From the NCBI GenBank assembly GCA_964509505.1, contig CAZDYP010000023.1, positions 1-38,691 on the forward strand: a stretch of 38,691 nucleotides of DNA, in the 5' to 3' direction. Origin of the DNA: CAZDYP01 sp964509505. Lineage in GTDB: Bacteria > Chloroflexota > Anaerolineae > JACRMK01. Below, piece after piece: positions 31,526 to 38,685 of the stretch; the stretch's first letter is position 1, and each line of letters opens with the position of its first letter. The translations under genes were made by a program, and so were the position numbers. The notes under the pieces were generated by a model that saw only the letters and a program-made list of their open reading frames with translations, was not told the origin of the DNA and searched no databases.

Positions 31526-31574
31526 CAATACTGATTACTCCAACTAGCGACTAACGACTAGCGACTAACGACTA
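31526..31574. repeat. Heptamer array, unit GCGACTA/ACGACTA
   Basis: Seven units in register (CAATACT, GATTACT, CCAACTA, then GCGACTA and ACGACTA twice each). It ends at the GAGGAGG ribosome binding site of dppD. Confidence 0.88.
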
Positions 31575-31588
31575 CTCAGAGGAGGTGT

Positions 31589-32581
31589 ATGGGCACACTG
31601 CTGGAGGTGAAGAACCTCAAGACCCGATTTTATACGCAGGATGGTGTGGTGAATGCCGTCAACGGCGTTTCGTTCACTCTCGACGAAGGCGAAACGCTCG
31701 GCATTGTGGGCGAGTCGGGTTCGGGCAAGAGCGTGAGCGTGCTTTCTATCATGCGCTTGATTCCGATACCGCCCGGCAAAATCACCGAGGGCGAGGTGAA
31801 CTTTCAAGGACAGGATCTGCTGAAGATCAAAGACGACGAGATGCGGCAGATTCGCGGCAACAAAATCGCCATGATTTTTCAGGACCCAATGACCTCGCTC
31901 AATCCCGTGCTGACCATCAATCAGCAAGTGAGCGAAGCATTGGAGTTGCATCTCAACCTTGACAAGGACAAGGCGCGCAAACGCTCGATTGAGTTGCTCG
32001 AACTCGTGGGCATCCCCGCCGCCGCCGACCGTATTGACGATTACCCGCATCAGTTCTCCGGCGGCATGCGTCAGCGCGTGATGATTGCGATGGGCTTGTC
32101 GTGCAACCCGCAGCTGCTCATCGCCGACGAGCCGACGACGGCGCTGGATGTGACGATTCAAGCGCAGATTCTCGACCTCGTAAAGAAGCTCAAGAAAGAA
32201 ATCGGCATGTCCATGATCTGGATCACGCACGACCTGGGTGTGGTGGCGGGCTTGGCCGAACGGGTGCAAGTCATGTATTCGGGCTTCATCGTCGAGACGG
32301 CCTCGGTCAAGGAGATTTACGCCAATCCGCGCCATCCATACACCCTGGGCTTGCTCAACTCGATTCCACGTTTGGACAAAGGGCGCAAGGAGAAACTCAC
32401 GCCGATTGAGGGTTTGCCACCCGACCTGATTGCGCTGCCGAAAGGCTGCCCCTTCCGCCCGCGCTGCCGCTTCGCCATCGCGCGCTGCGAAGAAGAGAAT
32501 CCAATGCTGGAGCCAGTCGGACCGAAACACTATATCGCTTGTTGGGTAGATGTGACTACGGGGAGGCCGCGTCATGAGTAA
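31589..32581 (+). CDS. dppD: Dipeptide-type ABC ATP-binding protein DppD
   Basis: A 330-residue ATPase: Walker A GESGSGKS (about residues 39-46), Q-loop IFQDPMTSLNPV, signature FSGGMRQR, Walker B LLIADEPTTALD and the His of WITHDLG. The C-terminal oligopeptide-transporter extension has cysteines in GCPFRPRCRFAIARC, a site for an iron-sulfur cluster in this family. AGAGGAGG precedes the ATG. The dppF gene overlaps its last 8 bases. Confidence 0.93.
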   Translation: MGTLLEVKNLKTRFYTQDGVVNAVNGVSFTLDEGETLGIVGESGSGKSVSVLSIMRLIPIPPGKITEGEVNFQGQDLLKIKDDEMRQIRGNKIAMIFQDPMTSLNPVLTINQQVSEALELHLNLDKDKARKRSIELLELVGIPAAADRIDDYPHQFSGGMRQRVMIAMGLSCNPQLLIADEPTTALDVTIQAQILDLVKKLKKEIGMSMIWITHDLGVVAGLAERVQVMYSGFIVETASVKEIYANPRHPYTLGLLNSIPRLDKGRKEKLTPIEGLPPDLIALPKGCPFRPRCRFAIARCEEENPMLEPVGPKHYIACWVDVTTGRPRHE

Positions 32582-33626
32582 CGGGAACACCATTCAAAAA
32601 GGACAGACCTTGGTCGAGGTCAAAGAATTGAAGATGTATTTCCCTATCACACAGGGTATCATCTTCCAGCGCAAAGTCGGCGACATCAAGGCCGTGGATG
32701 GCTTGAACTTTATGGTGAAGAAAGGCGAGACACTGGGACTCGTCGGCGAGTCGGGCTGCGGTAAGTCGACCACGGGGCGCGCGATCTTGCAACTCTATCG
32801 TCCGACTGCCGGCAACGTGATGTTTGGGGGCCAAGACCTGACCCAAATCAAAGGCGAAGAGTTGCGCCGCATGCGTCGTCGCATGCAGATGATCTTCCAA
32901 GACCCCTACGCGTCGCTCAACCCGCGCATGACGGTCGGCAGCATTATCGGCGAGCCGCTCGAAGTGCACAATATCGCCAAGGGCAAAGAGCAGAAAGAGC
33001 GTGTGCAAGAGCTGCTCAAGGTCGTCGGTCTTAATCCGTATTTTGTGAATCGCTACCCGCACGAATTTTCGGGCGGTCAACGCCAACGCATCGGCGTGGC
33101 GCGCGCGCTCGCCGTCAATCCCGATTTCATCGTGTGCGACGAGCCCATCTCTGCGCTCGACGTTTCGATTCAAGCGCAGGTGCTCAACCTCCTCGAAGAA
33201 CTGCAAGAGCAATTCAATCTCACCTACTTGTTCATCGCGCACGACCTCTCCGCGGTGCGCCACATCAGCGACCGCGTGGCCGTGATGTATCTTGGCAAAA
33301 TCGTCGAGCTCACCGACCGCGACACGCTCTACGAAAACCCGTTACATCCTTACACGCAAGCGCTGCTCTCGGCTGTGCCAATTCCCGACCCCATCATCGA
33401 AGAAAAACGCGAGCGCATCATTCTGACAGGCGATGTGCCTAGCCCCGCGCGTCCGCCGTCGGGTTGCAATTTCCACACGCGCTGCTCTGTCGCCATCGCA
33501 GGCACGTGTGATCGCTACAAACCATACTGGCGCGATGCGGGCAACGGGCATTTCGTGGCGTGCTTTCGTGTGCATCCGTACGAAGGCGACCAACAGCCTG
33601 CGACGACGGCGGCGAAGACATCATAG
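32574..33626 (+). CDS. dppF: Dipeptide/oligopeptide ABC ATP-binding protein DppF
   Basis: A 350-residue ATPase that pairs with DppD. Walker A GESGCGKST, Q-loop IFQDPYASLNPR, signature FSGGQRQR, Walker B FIVCDEPISALD, and FIAHDLSAVRHI. The C-terminal extension has CNFHTRCSVAIAGTC, again the cysteine pattern of OppF/DppF. It overlaps dppD by 8 bases (ATGAGTAA). As the following binding protein and permeases (33987-37860) have no ATPase genes of their own, this pair may serve both sets. Confidence 0.93.
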   Translation: MSNGNTIQKGQTLVEVKELKMYFPITQGIIFQRKVGDIKAVDGLNFMVKKGETLGLVGESGCGKSTTGRAILQLYRPTAGNVMFGGQDLTQIKGEELRRMRRRMQMIFQDPYASLNPRMTVGSIIGEPLEVHNIAKGKEQKERVQELLKVVGLNPYFVNRYPHEFSGGQRQRIGVARALAVNPDFIVCDEPISALDVSIQAQVLNLLEELQEQFNLTYLFIAHDLSAVRHISDRVAVMYLGKIVELTDRDTLYENPLHPYTQALLSAVPIPDPIIEEKRERIILTGDVPSPARPPSGCNFHTRCSVAIAGTCDRYKPYWRDAGNGHFVACFRVHPYEGDQQPATTAAKTS

Positions 33627-33631
33627 CCGCG

Positions 33632-33708
33632 GAGTCGGTTAGTCGCTTAATGGTAGGGTTAGATGCTCATGTGCCAAGCCACTAAGCGACTAGCTGACCA
33701 AGCGACTG
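33632..33708. repeat. Degenerate inverted heptamer arrays after dppF
   Basis: About eleven units in register. GTTAGTCGCTTAATGG (33638-33654 region) pairs with CCACTAAGCGACTAGC (33679-33694 region) at 14 of 16 positions, with a perfect 9-bp core AGTCGCTTA/TAAGCGACT. Confidence 0.75.
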
Positions 33709-33813
33709 AACCCTGGTGATTATTCACAAGCTTGTAGTGACGGCTTTAGCCGTTGAACCTCTTGAGCGATGCAAGTCGTTACTACGACGATGGGAATAAT
33801 CACCAGACTGAAC
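33705..33813. mobile_element. MITE-like element with 7-bp flanking duplication
   Basis: Perfect 13-bp inverted repeats CTGGTGATTATTC (33713-33725) and GAATAATCACCAG (33794-33806) enclose a 68-bp core with its own hairpin (ACGGC/GCCGT) and GTAGTGACG/CGTTACTAC. ACTGAAC flanks it at 33705-33711 and 33807-33813, one base off the left end. No coding frame. It lies between the heptamer array and the promoter at 33818. Confidence 0.65.
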
Positions 33814-33817
33814 TGCG

Positions 33818-33846
33818 TTGACAGTGTTCTTCGACACTTCTATAAT
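33818..33846 (+). promoter_or_regulatory. Perfect consensus sigma-70 promoter of transporter set 2
   Basis: TTGACA (33818-33823), exactly 17 bp, TATAAT (33841-33846): all 12 positions match. The spacer holds the inverted repeat AGTGT-TCTTCG-ACACT (33823-33838), placed where a repressor would block polymerase. Transcription should start near 33853. Confidence 0.88.
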
Positions 33847-33852
33847 CGTTAT

Positions 33853-33986
33853 GCGAGTTTCGCGCAGAGATATTTTGAAAGGAGGTGAAGACACTGCATT
33901 AACTTAAACGAAGCTACAGTCCCCATTGTAGAACCCTGAGGTGTTCGTCGAAATTCGATATTTCTTACAATTAGGAGGAGAACGAC
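33853..33986 (+). promoter_or_regulatory. Long leader with a full-strength orphan Shine-Dalgarno
   Basis: A leader of about 134 nt between the promoter and binding protein 2. AAAGGAGGTGA at 33878-33888 is a complete Shine-Dalgarno but no ATG follows it. The only frames near it are CTG-CAT-stop (33894-33902) and a 13-codon frame from ATT at 33898 ending in TGA at 33937. A small hairpin CTACA/TGTAG lies at 33914-33931. A second ribosome binding site, AGGAGG, serves the real gene. Confidence 0.5.
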
Positions 33987-35738
33987 ATGAAGAAGTTAAT
34001 TGGGGTGCTGCTAGTGGTCGCGCTGCTGCTCGTCGCGTGCGCGCCCACCGCCACCCCCGAACCTACGAAGCCCCCCGCGCCGCCGCCCACGACAGCTCCC
34101 GCCCAACCGACGCCAGCGCCCCCCACGCCGGCCGTCCAAGTTCAACCAACGCCGGTACCTGCCACTGCGACGCCTCGCCCCGTGCCGCAAGTCTTGCGCT
34201 TGAATGCGGGCAGCGAGCCCGACACGATTGACCCGCAGAAAGCATCATTCGTCGGCGAGATTGGCGTGATCATGAAGGTCTTCAGTAACCTCTTGACCTT
34301 CGACTCGAATGGCAACCTCATCCCCGAAATGGCCGCCGCATTGCCCACTTTGTCTGCGGATGGCTTGGTCTATACGTTCAAGCTGAAGCCAGGTTTGAAG
34401 TACAGCGACGGTCAACCGTTGACGGCGAAGAACTTCGTCTATGGCTGGCAACGCCATTGTGACCCCGAAGTCGCCGGTGACTATGCCTTTACAGGCTACG
34501 CCATCGTCGGCTGCGAAGCGTACAATACTGCCGACATCAAGAAACTCAGCAAGGACGATTTGAAGAAACTGCGCGACGCTGTTGGCGTGAAGGCGATTGA
34601 CGATCTCACGCTCGAAATCAAACTGGCAGCGCGCGCGCCCTACTTCCTCTCCGTGTTGGCGACGTGGTGTGGTATTCCCACGCGCGAAGATATGATTACC
34701 AAAGGCGGCGAGAAGTGGACGGAACCCGCGACTTACATTGGCAATGGACCCTACGTTCTCAAGACGTGGGAGCATCAGGTGAAGATGGTTTTTGAGGCGA
34801 ACCCGAACTACCATCGCGGCAAGGCGCCGATTGATCGCATGGAGTACGTCATGATCAACGACGCGGCTGTCGCCTTCACCGCATACTTGAACGGTGAGCT
34901 GGATTCGGTCGGTGTGGGTTCCAACGAGTTGAAGCAAGTGCAGAGCGACGCCAAATTGAAGGAGCAGTATATCCTACAGCCAGGCACCTGCACGTTCTAT
35001 CTGGGCTTTAACACGACCAAGAAACCGTTTGACAATCCGAAAGTGCGCCGCGCGTTCGCGCAAGCCTTTGACAAAGATTCGTTCGTGAAGAACATTTTGC
35101 TGGGCTTGGGCTTGCCCGCTAATCAATTCCTGCCACCGGGTTTCCCCGGCTACTATAAGGAGTTGAAAAGCTTGAACTTCAACAAAGCGGCCGCTGCGAA
35201 AGAGTTAGAAGCCGCGGGCTTCGCAGGCGGCAAGGGCTTGCCTGAAATCAAGTATGGTTTCTCTGCCAGCCCGCGCAACCAGGCGCGCGCCGAGTGGATG
35301 CAAGCACAATTGAAAGACAACCTCGGCGTCGAGATCAAGCTCGACCCCTTGGAATCGAAGGCCTACACGGCCGCGGTGAAGAAGACCGAAACCACTCCGC
35401 AGATGTATCTGTTGGGTTGGTGCCAAGACTACCCCGACCCGCAAGACTGGTACACCACCGTCTTCCATAGCACCTCGACCATCCAGCACACCGGTTGGAA
35501 GAATGAGCAATTCGACAAGCTCACGAGTGGGGCCGACATTGAAGCCGATGCGAAAAAGCGCGACGATATGTACAAACAAGCCGCGCAAATTCTGATTGAC
35601 GAAGCGCCCGTGGCGTTCTTCTGGTATAGTGTGGATTCGTTCTTGGTGAAGCCGTACGTCAGCGGCGCGAAGTTCACGCCCCTCGACTACTACTTCTCTA
35701 GCACGACCATCATGCAACTCAAGATTTTGCCGCACTAA
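33987..35738 (+). CDS. Dipeptide/oligopeptide-type ABC substrate-binding lipoprotein (set 2)
   Basis: A 583-residue family 5 binding protein. Signal peptide MKKLIGVLLVVALLLVAC gives a lipobox at about residue 18. A Pro/Thr-rich linker runs to about residue 66, then the binding domain begins LRLNAGSEPDTIDPQKAS. Motifs: LPTLSADGLVYTFKLKPGLKYSDGQPL, NGPYVLKTWEHQ, LGFNTTKKPFDNPKVRRAFAQAFD, and WCQDYPDPQDWY. The NGPY, QP and YPDPQ segments resemble OppA-like proteins. The perfect promoter and strong ribosome binding site suggest high expression. Confidence 0.92.
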   Translation: MKKLIGVLLVVALLLVACAPTATPEPTKPPAPPPTTAPAQPTPAPPTPAVQVQPTPVPATATPRPVPQVLRLNAGSEPDTIDPQKASFVGEIGVIMKVFSNLLTFDSNGNLIPEMAAALPTLSADGLVYTFKLKPGLKYSDGQPLTAKNFVYGWQRHCDPEVAGDYAFTGYAIVGCEAYNTADIKKLSKDDLKKLRDAVGVKAIDDLTLEIKLAARAPYFLSVLATWCGIPTREDMITKGGEKWTEPATYIGNGPYVLKTWEHQVKMVFEANPNYHRGKAPIDRMEYVMINDAAVAFTAYLNGELDSVGVGSNELKQVQSDAKLKEQYILQPGTCTFYLGFNTTKKPFDNPKVRRAFAQAFDKDSFVKNILLGLGLPANQFLPPGFPGYYKELKSLNFNKAAAAKELEAAGFAGGKGLPEIKYGFSASPRNQARAEWMQAQLKDNLGVEIKLDPLESKAYTAAVKKTETTPQMYLLGWCQDYPDPQDWYTTVFHSTSTIQHTGWKNEQFDKLTSGADIEADAKKRDDMYKQAAQILIDEAPVAFFWYSVDSFLVKPYVSGAKFTPLDYYFSSTTIMQLKILPH

Positions 35739-35746
35739 ACAAAGCT

Positions 35747-35780
35747 AGACCCTAAGGGTTTCCAAAAACCCTTAGGGTCT
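35747..35780 (+). terminator. Hairpin between binding protein 2 and its permease
   Basis: AGACCCTAAGGGTTT (35747-35761), loop CCAA, then the exact complement, followed by TTC. A 15-bp perfect stem. In this place it probably lowers read-through from the binding protein to the permeases and protects the upstream mRNA, so the binding protein is made in excess. It is closely related to the palindrome at 7956-7988. Confidence 0.72.
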
Positions 35781-35797
35781 TTCATACAAGGTGTACG

Positions 35798-36760
35798 ATG
35801 TCCAAGTTCTTAATTCGTCGTTTGTTGTACATGATTCCCGTGTTGCTCTTGATTTCGCTGGTCACGTTCACGCTAATGAAAATGACGCCTGGCGGTCCCT
35901 GGGACAAGGGTGAGGGGCAGCGCCAGGTGTCGCAAACGCAGCGCGAAATTTTGAATCGCAAATTCAATCTTGACAAGCCCGAATGGCAACAGTACTTGCT
36001 CTACATGTGGGGCGCCATTCGCGGCGATTTGGGGCCCTCGTTCCAATACAAAGACCGTAATGTGTCGGACATCCTCTTCGAGCCGCCCGAAGGCAAAGGG
36101 TTCTGGGAGAGCAAATTTGGGCGCTCGGCGACGCTGGGTTTGATTGCGGCGGCTATCGGCTTGGCATTGGGCTTGCCTATTGGCATCTTGGCAGCCGTCA
36201 AACAAAACAGCTGGATTGACTATCTCTCGCTGTTCATCGCCACGCTCGGCACGTCCGTGCCATCGTTTGTTATGGCCATTTTCATGATTCTTCTGTTCAG
36301 TTATTCGTTGCATTGGCTGCCGGTCATTGGCGACTTCAGCGCCGATTGGAAACCGTGGGTGATGCCGACCATCGTCTTGAGCTTCGGCTTGGTCGCGTTT
36401 CTAGCGCGCCTAACCCGCGCGACCATGCTCGAACAGCTGCGCCAAGATTACGTGCGCACCGCCCGCGCGAAGGGCTTAGTCGAGCGCGTCGTCATCTTCA
36501 AACACACACTCAAAAATTCTTTGATTCCTGTGGCGACAGTCATGGGACCTGCAGTGGCGGGTTTGATTACAGGCACCTTCTTCATCGAGTACATGTTCAG
36601 CTTCCCCGGCATGGGACGCTATTTCGTGCAAGCCATCAGCCAGCGCGACTACTCGATGATCATGGGCACGACGTTGTTTTACGCGCTCGTCATCTCGCTC
36701 GCCAACCTCACCGTTGATGTAGTGTATGGCTGGCTCGACCCGCGCATCAAAGTCTCGTAA
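35798..36760 (+). CDS. dppB: Dipeptide-type ABC permease DppB (set 2)
   Basis: A 320-residue permease: MSKFLIRRLLYMIPVLLLISLVTF first helix, RKFNLDKPEWQQYLLYMWGAIRGDLGPSF, further helices, and the coupling loop EQLRQDYVRTARAKGLVERVVIFKHTLKNSLIPV. FFIEYMFSFPGMGRYFVQAI near the C-terminus is family-typical. AAGGTG precedes the ATG. It pairs with the DppC gene at 36865. Confidence 0.92.
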   Translation: MSKFLIRRLLYMIPVLLLISLVTFTLMKMTPGGPWDKGEGQRQVSQTQREILNRKFNLDKPEWQQYLLYMWGAIRGDLGPSFQYKDRNVSDILFEPPEGKGFWESKFGRSATLGLIAAAIGLALGLPIGILAAVKQNSWIDYLSLFIATLGTSVPSFVMAIFMILLFSYSLHWLPVIGDFSADWKPWVMPTIVLSFGLVAFLARLTRATMLEQLRQDYVRTARAKGLVERVVIFKHTLKNSLIPVATVMGPAVAGLITGTFFIEYMFSFPGMGRYFVQAISQRDYSMIMGTTLFYALVISLANLTVDVVYGWLDPRIKVS

Positions 36761-36762
36761 AC

Positions 36763-36853
36763 GAGTAGCCAGTAGCCAGGCGTCAGTAGTCAGGAATCAG
36801 ATTGGGGAAGCTCAAATCTAGCTACTGACGACTGACGACTGACGACTGACGAC
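36763..36853. repeat. Thirteen-unit inverted heptamer arrays
   Basis: Units of type CAGTAGC/CAGTAGT at 36763-36804, a short middle, then TGACGAC four times perfectly at 36826-36853, all in one 7-bp register. The left half pairs with the right half (CAGTAGT type with GACTGAC type). It begins two bases after the dppB stop and runs into the GGAGG of the next gene. Confidence 0.92.
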
Positions 36854-36864
36854 TGGAGGGCACT

Positions 36865-37860
36865 ATGGCTGTTTTATCCAAACCTCAAACACAAGCGCAA
36901 CCCTCATCCCCTTCAGGGAACATACCGCAAGCCGCGCCCAGCAGCTCGTTGGACGACATCCTCACACGCAAGCCGCGCAGTTTGTGGAGCGACGCGATGA
37001 TTCGCTTGCGCCGCAACAAGGCGGCGATGGCGGGCTTGCTCGTCATTCTCTTCTTCTACTTCACGGCGCTCTTCTCCCCACTGCTCGCGCCGTATGATCC
37101 GTTGCATCAATTTCAAACGGAAACACAGAAGAAGCCCGGCTGGTTGATTGGTTGGAACAAATCGCGCTTTATATTCGGCACCGACGCCGTGGGGCGCGAC
37201 GTGTTGAGTCGTGTGATTTATGGTTCGCGCGTTTCGATGACGGTGGGTTTGATTCCCATCACACTCTATCTGGCGATTGGCGGGACGATTGGCATGGTGG
37301 CGGGGTTCTTGGGTGGGCGCACAGACAATTGGCTGATGCGTTTGGCGGATGTGTTTTATGCATTTCCCGGCTTGCTGTTCCTCATCATCATGGTCGTCGC
37401 GTTCCGCGACTCGTGGCTCGGCAACGCGCTCAGTGGTTTGGGCTTGGTGTTCATCGCGCTGGCCATCGTCGGGTGGGAAGGCATGGCGCGTTTAGTGCGC
37501 GGTCAAGTGTTGCAAGTGAAAGAGAAAGAGTACGTCGAGGCGGCGCGCATGATTGGCGCGAGCAATGCCCGCATCATGACGCGGCACATCGTCCCCAATA
37601 TCCTTGCGCCCATCATGGTTTCGATTGCGTTCAGCGTGCCGGGCGCGATCATGGCGGAAGCGTCGCTCTCGTTCTTGGGCTTGGGTATCAAGCCGCCTAC
37701 GCCGTCGTGGGGCGCGATGATTTTGGATGGACAGCAGATGATCTACTCGCAGCCGGGCATGGTGCTCGCGCCATCCATTTGCATTGCGTTAGTGATGTTG
37801 GCGTTTACGTTCCTGGGCGATGGCTTGCGTGACGCACTCGACCCGCGCTTGAAGCAATAA
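36865..37860 (+). CDS. dppC: Dipeptide-type ABC permease DppC (set 2)
   Basis: A 331-residue permease with a normal disordered N-terminus (about 45 residues), first helix at AAMAGLLVILFFYFTALFSPLLAPYDP, then FGTDAVGRDVLSRVIYGSRVSM and the coupling loop EYVEAARMIGASNARIMTRHIVPNILAPI. It has no extra N-terminal domain, unlike the set 1 DppC. GGAGG lies seven bases before the ATG. Confidence 0.93.
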   Translation: MAVLSKPQTQAQPSSPSGNIPQAAPSSSLDDILTRKPRSLWSDAMIRLRRNKAAMAGLLVILFFYFTALFSPLLAPYDPLHQFQTETQKKPGWLIGWNKSRFIFGTDAVGRDVLSRVIYGSRVSMTVGLIPITLYLAIGGTIGMVAGFLGGRTDNWLMRLADVFYAFPGLLFLIIMVVAFRDSWLGNALSGLGLVFIALAIVGWEGMARLVRGQVLQVKEKEYVEAARMIGASNARIMTRHIVPNILAPIMVSIAFSVPGAIMAEASLSFLGLGIKPPTPSWGAMILDGQQMIYSQPGMVLAPSICIALVMLAFTFLGDGLRDALDPRLKQ

Positions 37861-37862
37861 TG

Positions 37863-38046
37863 TTAAACGCCTCCTCCTCTTATGAAGTTTGAAAAACTCA
37901 GACGGGTATGGAGCGCAGGCGTAGGACCAGTTTTTCACTTGTCCACCCGGGCTAGTCGCAAACTGGCCCTACACCGATGACGGAATTACTTTCTTACACT
38001 TCATGAGAGGACGAGGTGTATGTCCCCTCAAGCGATTGAGGCGTTT
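37863..38046 (+). ncRNA. Riboswitch-like or MITE-like structured region ending in a terminator
   Basis: CCTCCTCCTCTTATGAAGT (37870-37888) pairs with ACTTCATGAGAGGACGAGG (37998-38016) at 17 of 19 positions and closes a 147-nt domain. Inside is a hairpin with arms GTAGGACCAGTTT (37921-37933) and AAACTGGCCCTAC (37960-37972), 12 of 13 paired. Then comes CCTCAA-GCGA-TTGAGG (38026-38041), a GNRA-capped stem followed by CGTTTTAAT, an intrinsic terminator. TTAAACGCCTC at 37863 can instead pair with GAGGCGTTTTAA, opening that terminator. A lipoprotein gene starts at 38062. No known class was recognised. Confidence 0.45.
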
Positions 38047-38061
38047 TAATTGAGGTTTGTT

Positions 38062-38520
38062 ATGCGACGCATCGTTTGGTTAGGTTTGATGGCCGTGGTG
38101 GTTGTGTTGAGTGGGTGCCATGAATCAGCGCAAGATGATAGTGAAGCAGTCGCAACGCCGACGCCTATGGCACGCTCGGAGGTGAAGCAAGGCGAAGCAG
38201 CGCAAATTGGCGGCATTCAGCTTACCATTACCAAATCGGAGTTTAGCGCGCCGCAATTGAACATCGTGGCGATTGTAGAAAATAAATCAGATACGCCATT
38301 GACGATCAATCCTAGCCACTTCACGGCGTTGGACAGCGAAGATACCAAAGGCATGCAGGTCTCGTGCGGCGGCAAAGGCTCGATCTCGGGTGAATTGAAA
38401 GCGGGCGAAAAAATCGAGACGGAAGTCTGCTGGTTCGTTGTCGGCGCGAAACCGCCACTCAGAATTATTTACGAAGCGGTGGGGCGCGGCAAGGTCACCG
38501 TGTCCTTGTCGCCGCAATAA
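38062..38520 (+). CDS. DUF4352-like exported lipoprotein
   Basis: A 152-residue protein with signal peptide and lipobox VVLSGC (about residues 14-19), a short Thr/Pro linker, then a beta-sandwich domain: GEAAQIGGIQLTITKSEF, IVAIVENKSDTPLTINPSHFTALDSE, and SGELKAGEKIETEVCWFV, as in DUF4352/telomeric-repeat-type immunoglobulin-like lipoproteins. ATG at 38062 has GAGG six bases upstream; a TTG start at 38050 is less likely. Function unknown; probably anchored at the outer face of the membrane. Confidence 0.7.
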   Translation: MRRIVWLGLMAVVVVLSGCHESAQDDSEAVATPTPMARSEVKQGEAAQIGGIQLTITKSEFSAPQLNIVAIVENKSDTPLTINPSHFTALDSEDTKGMQVSCGGKGSISGELKAGEKIETEVCWFVVGAKPPLRIIYEAVGRGKVTVSLSPQ

Positions 38521-38521
38521 A

Positions 38522-38685
38522 TACTTAACGTCAATGCGGGATAAGGTTGCGGGCGATTGAAAATTACGCCTCCTCACTGCGAAACCCGCCTGCGCGGGTT
38601 CAGTTCTAGCCGACAGAGGTCGGCTGGGCGCTGCGTTGCGCGCGCATTGCAGTCGCTGTGGCTTATCCCGAATTCACGTTACTTA
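38522..38685. mobile_element. MITE-like element with 6-bp target duplication
   Basis: ACGTCAATGCGGGATAAG (38528-38545) and CTTATCCCGAATTCACGT (38662-38679) are terminal inverted repeats (16 of 18 match). TACTTA flanks both ends (38522-38527 and 38680-38685). The 152-bp element has no coding frame and carries two perfect 7-bp hairpins, AACCCGC/GCGGGTT and AGCCGAC/GTCGGCT. It sits directly after the lipoprotein stop codon and may also end its transcript. Confidence 0.75.
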
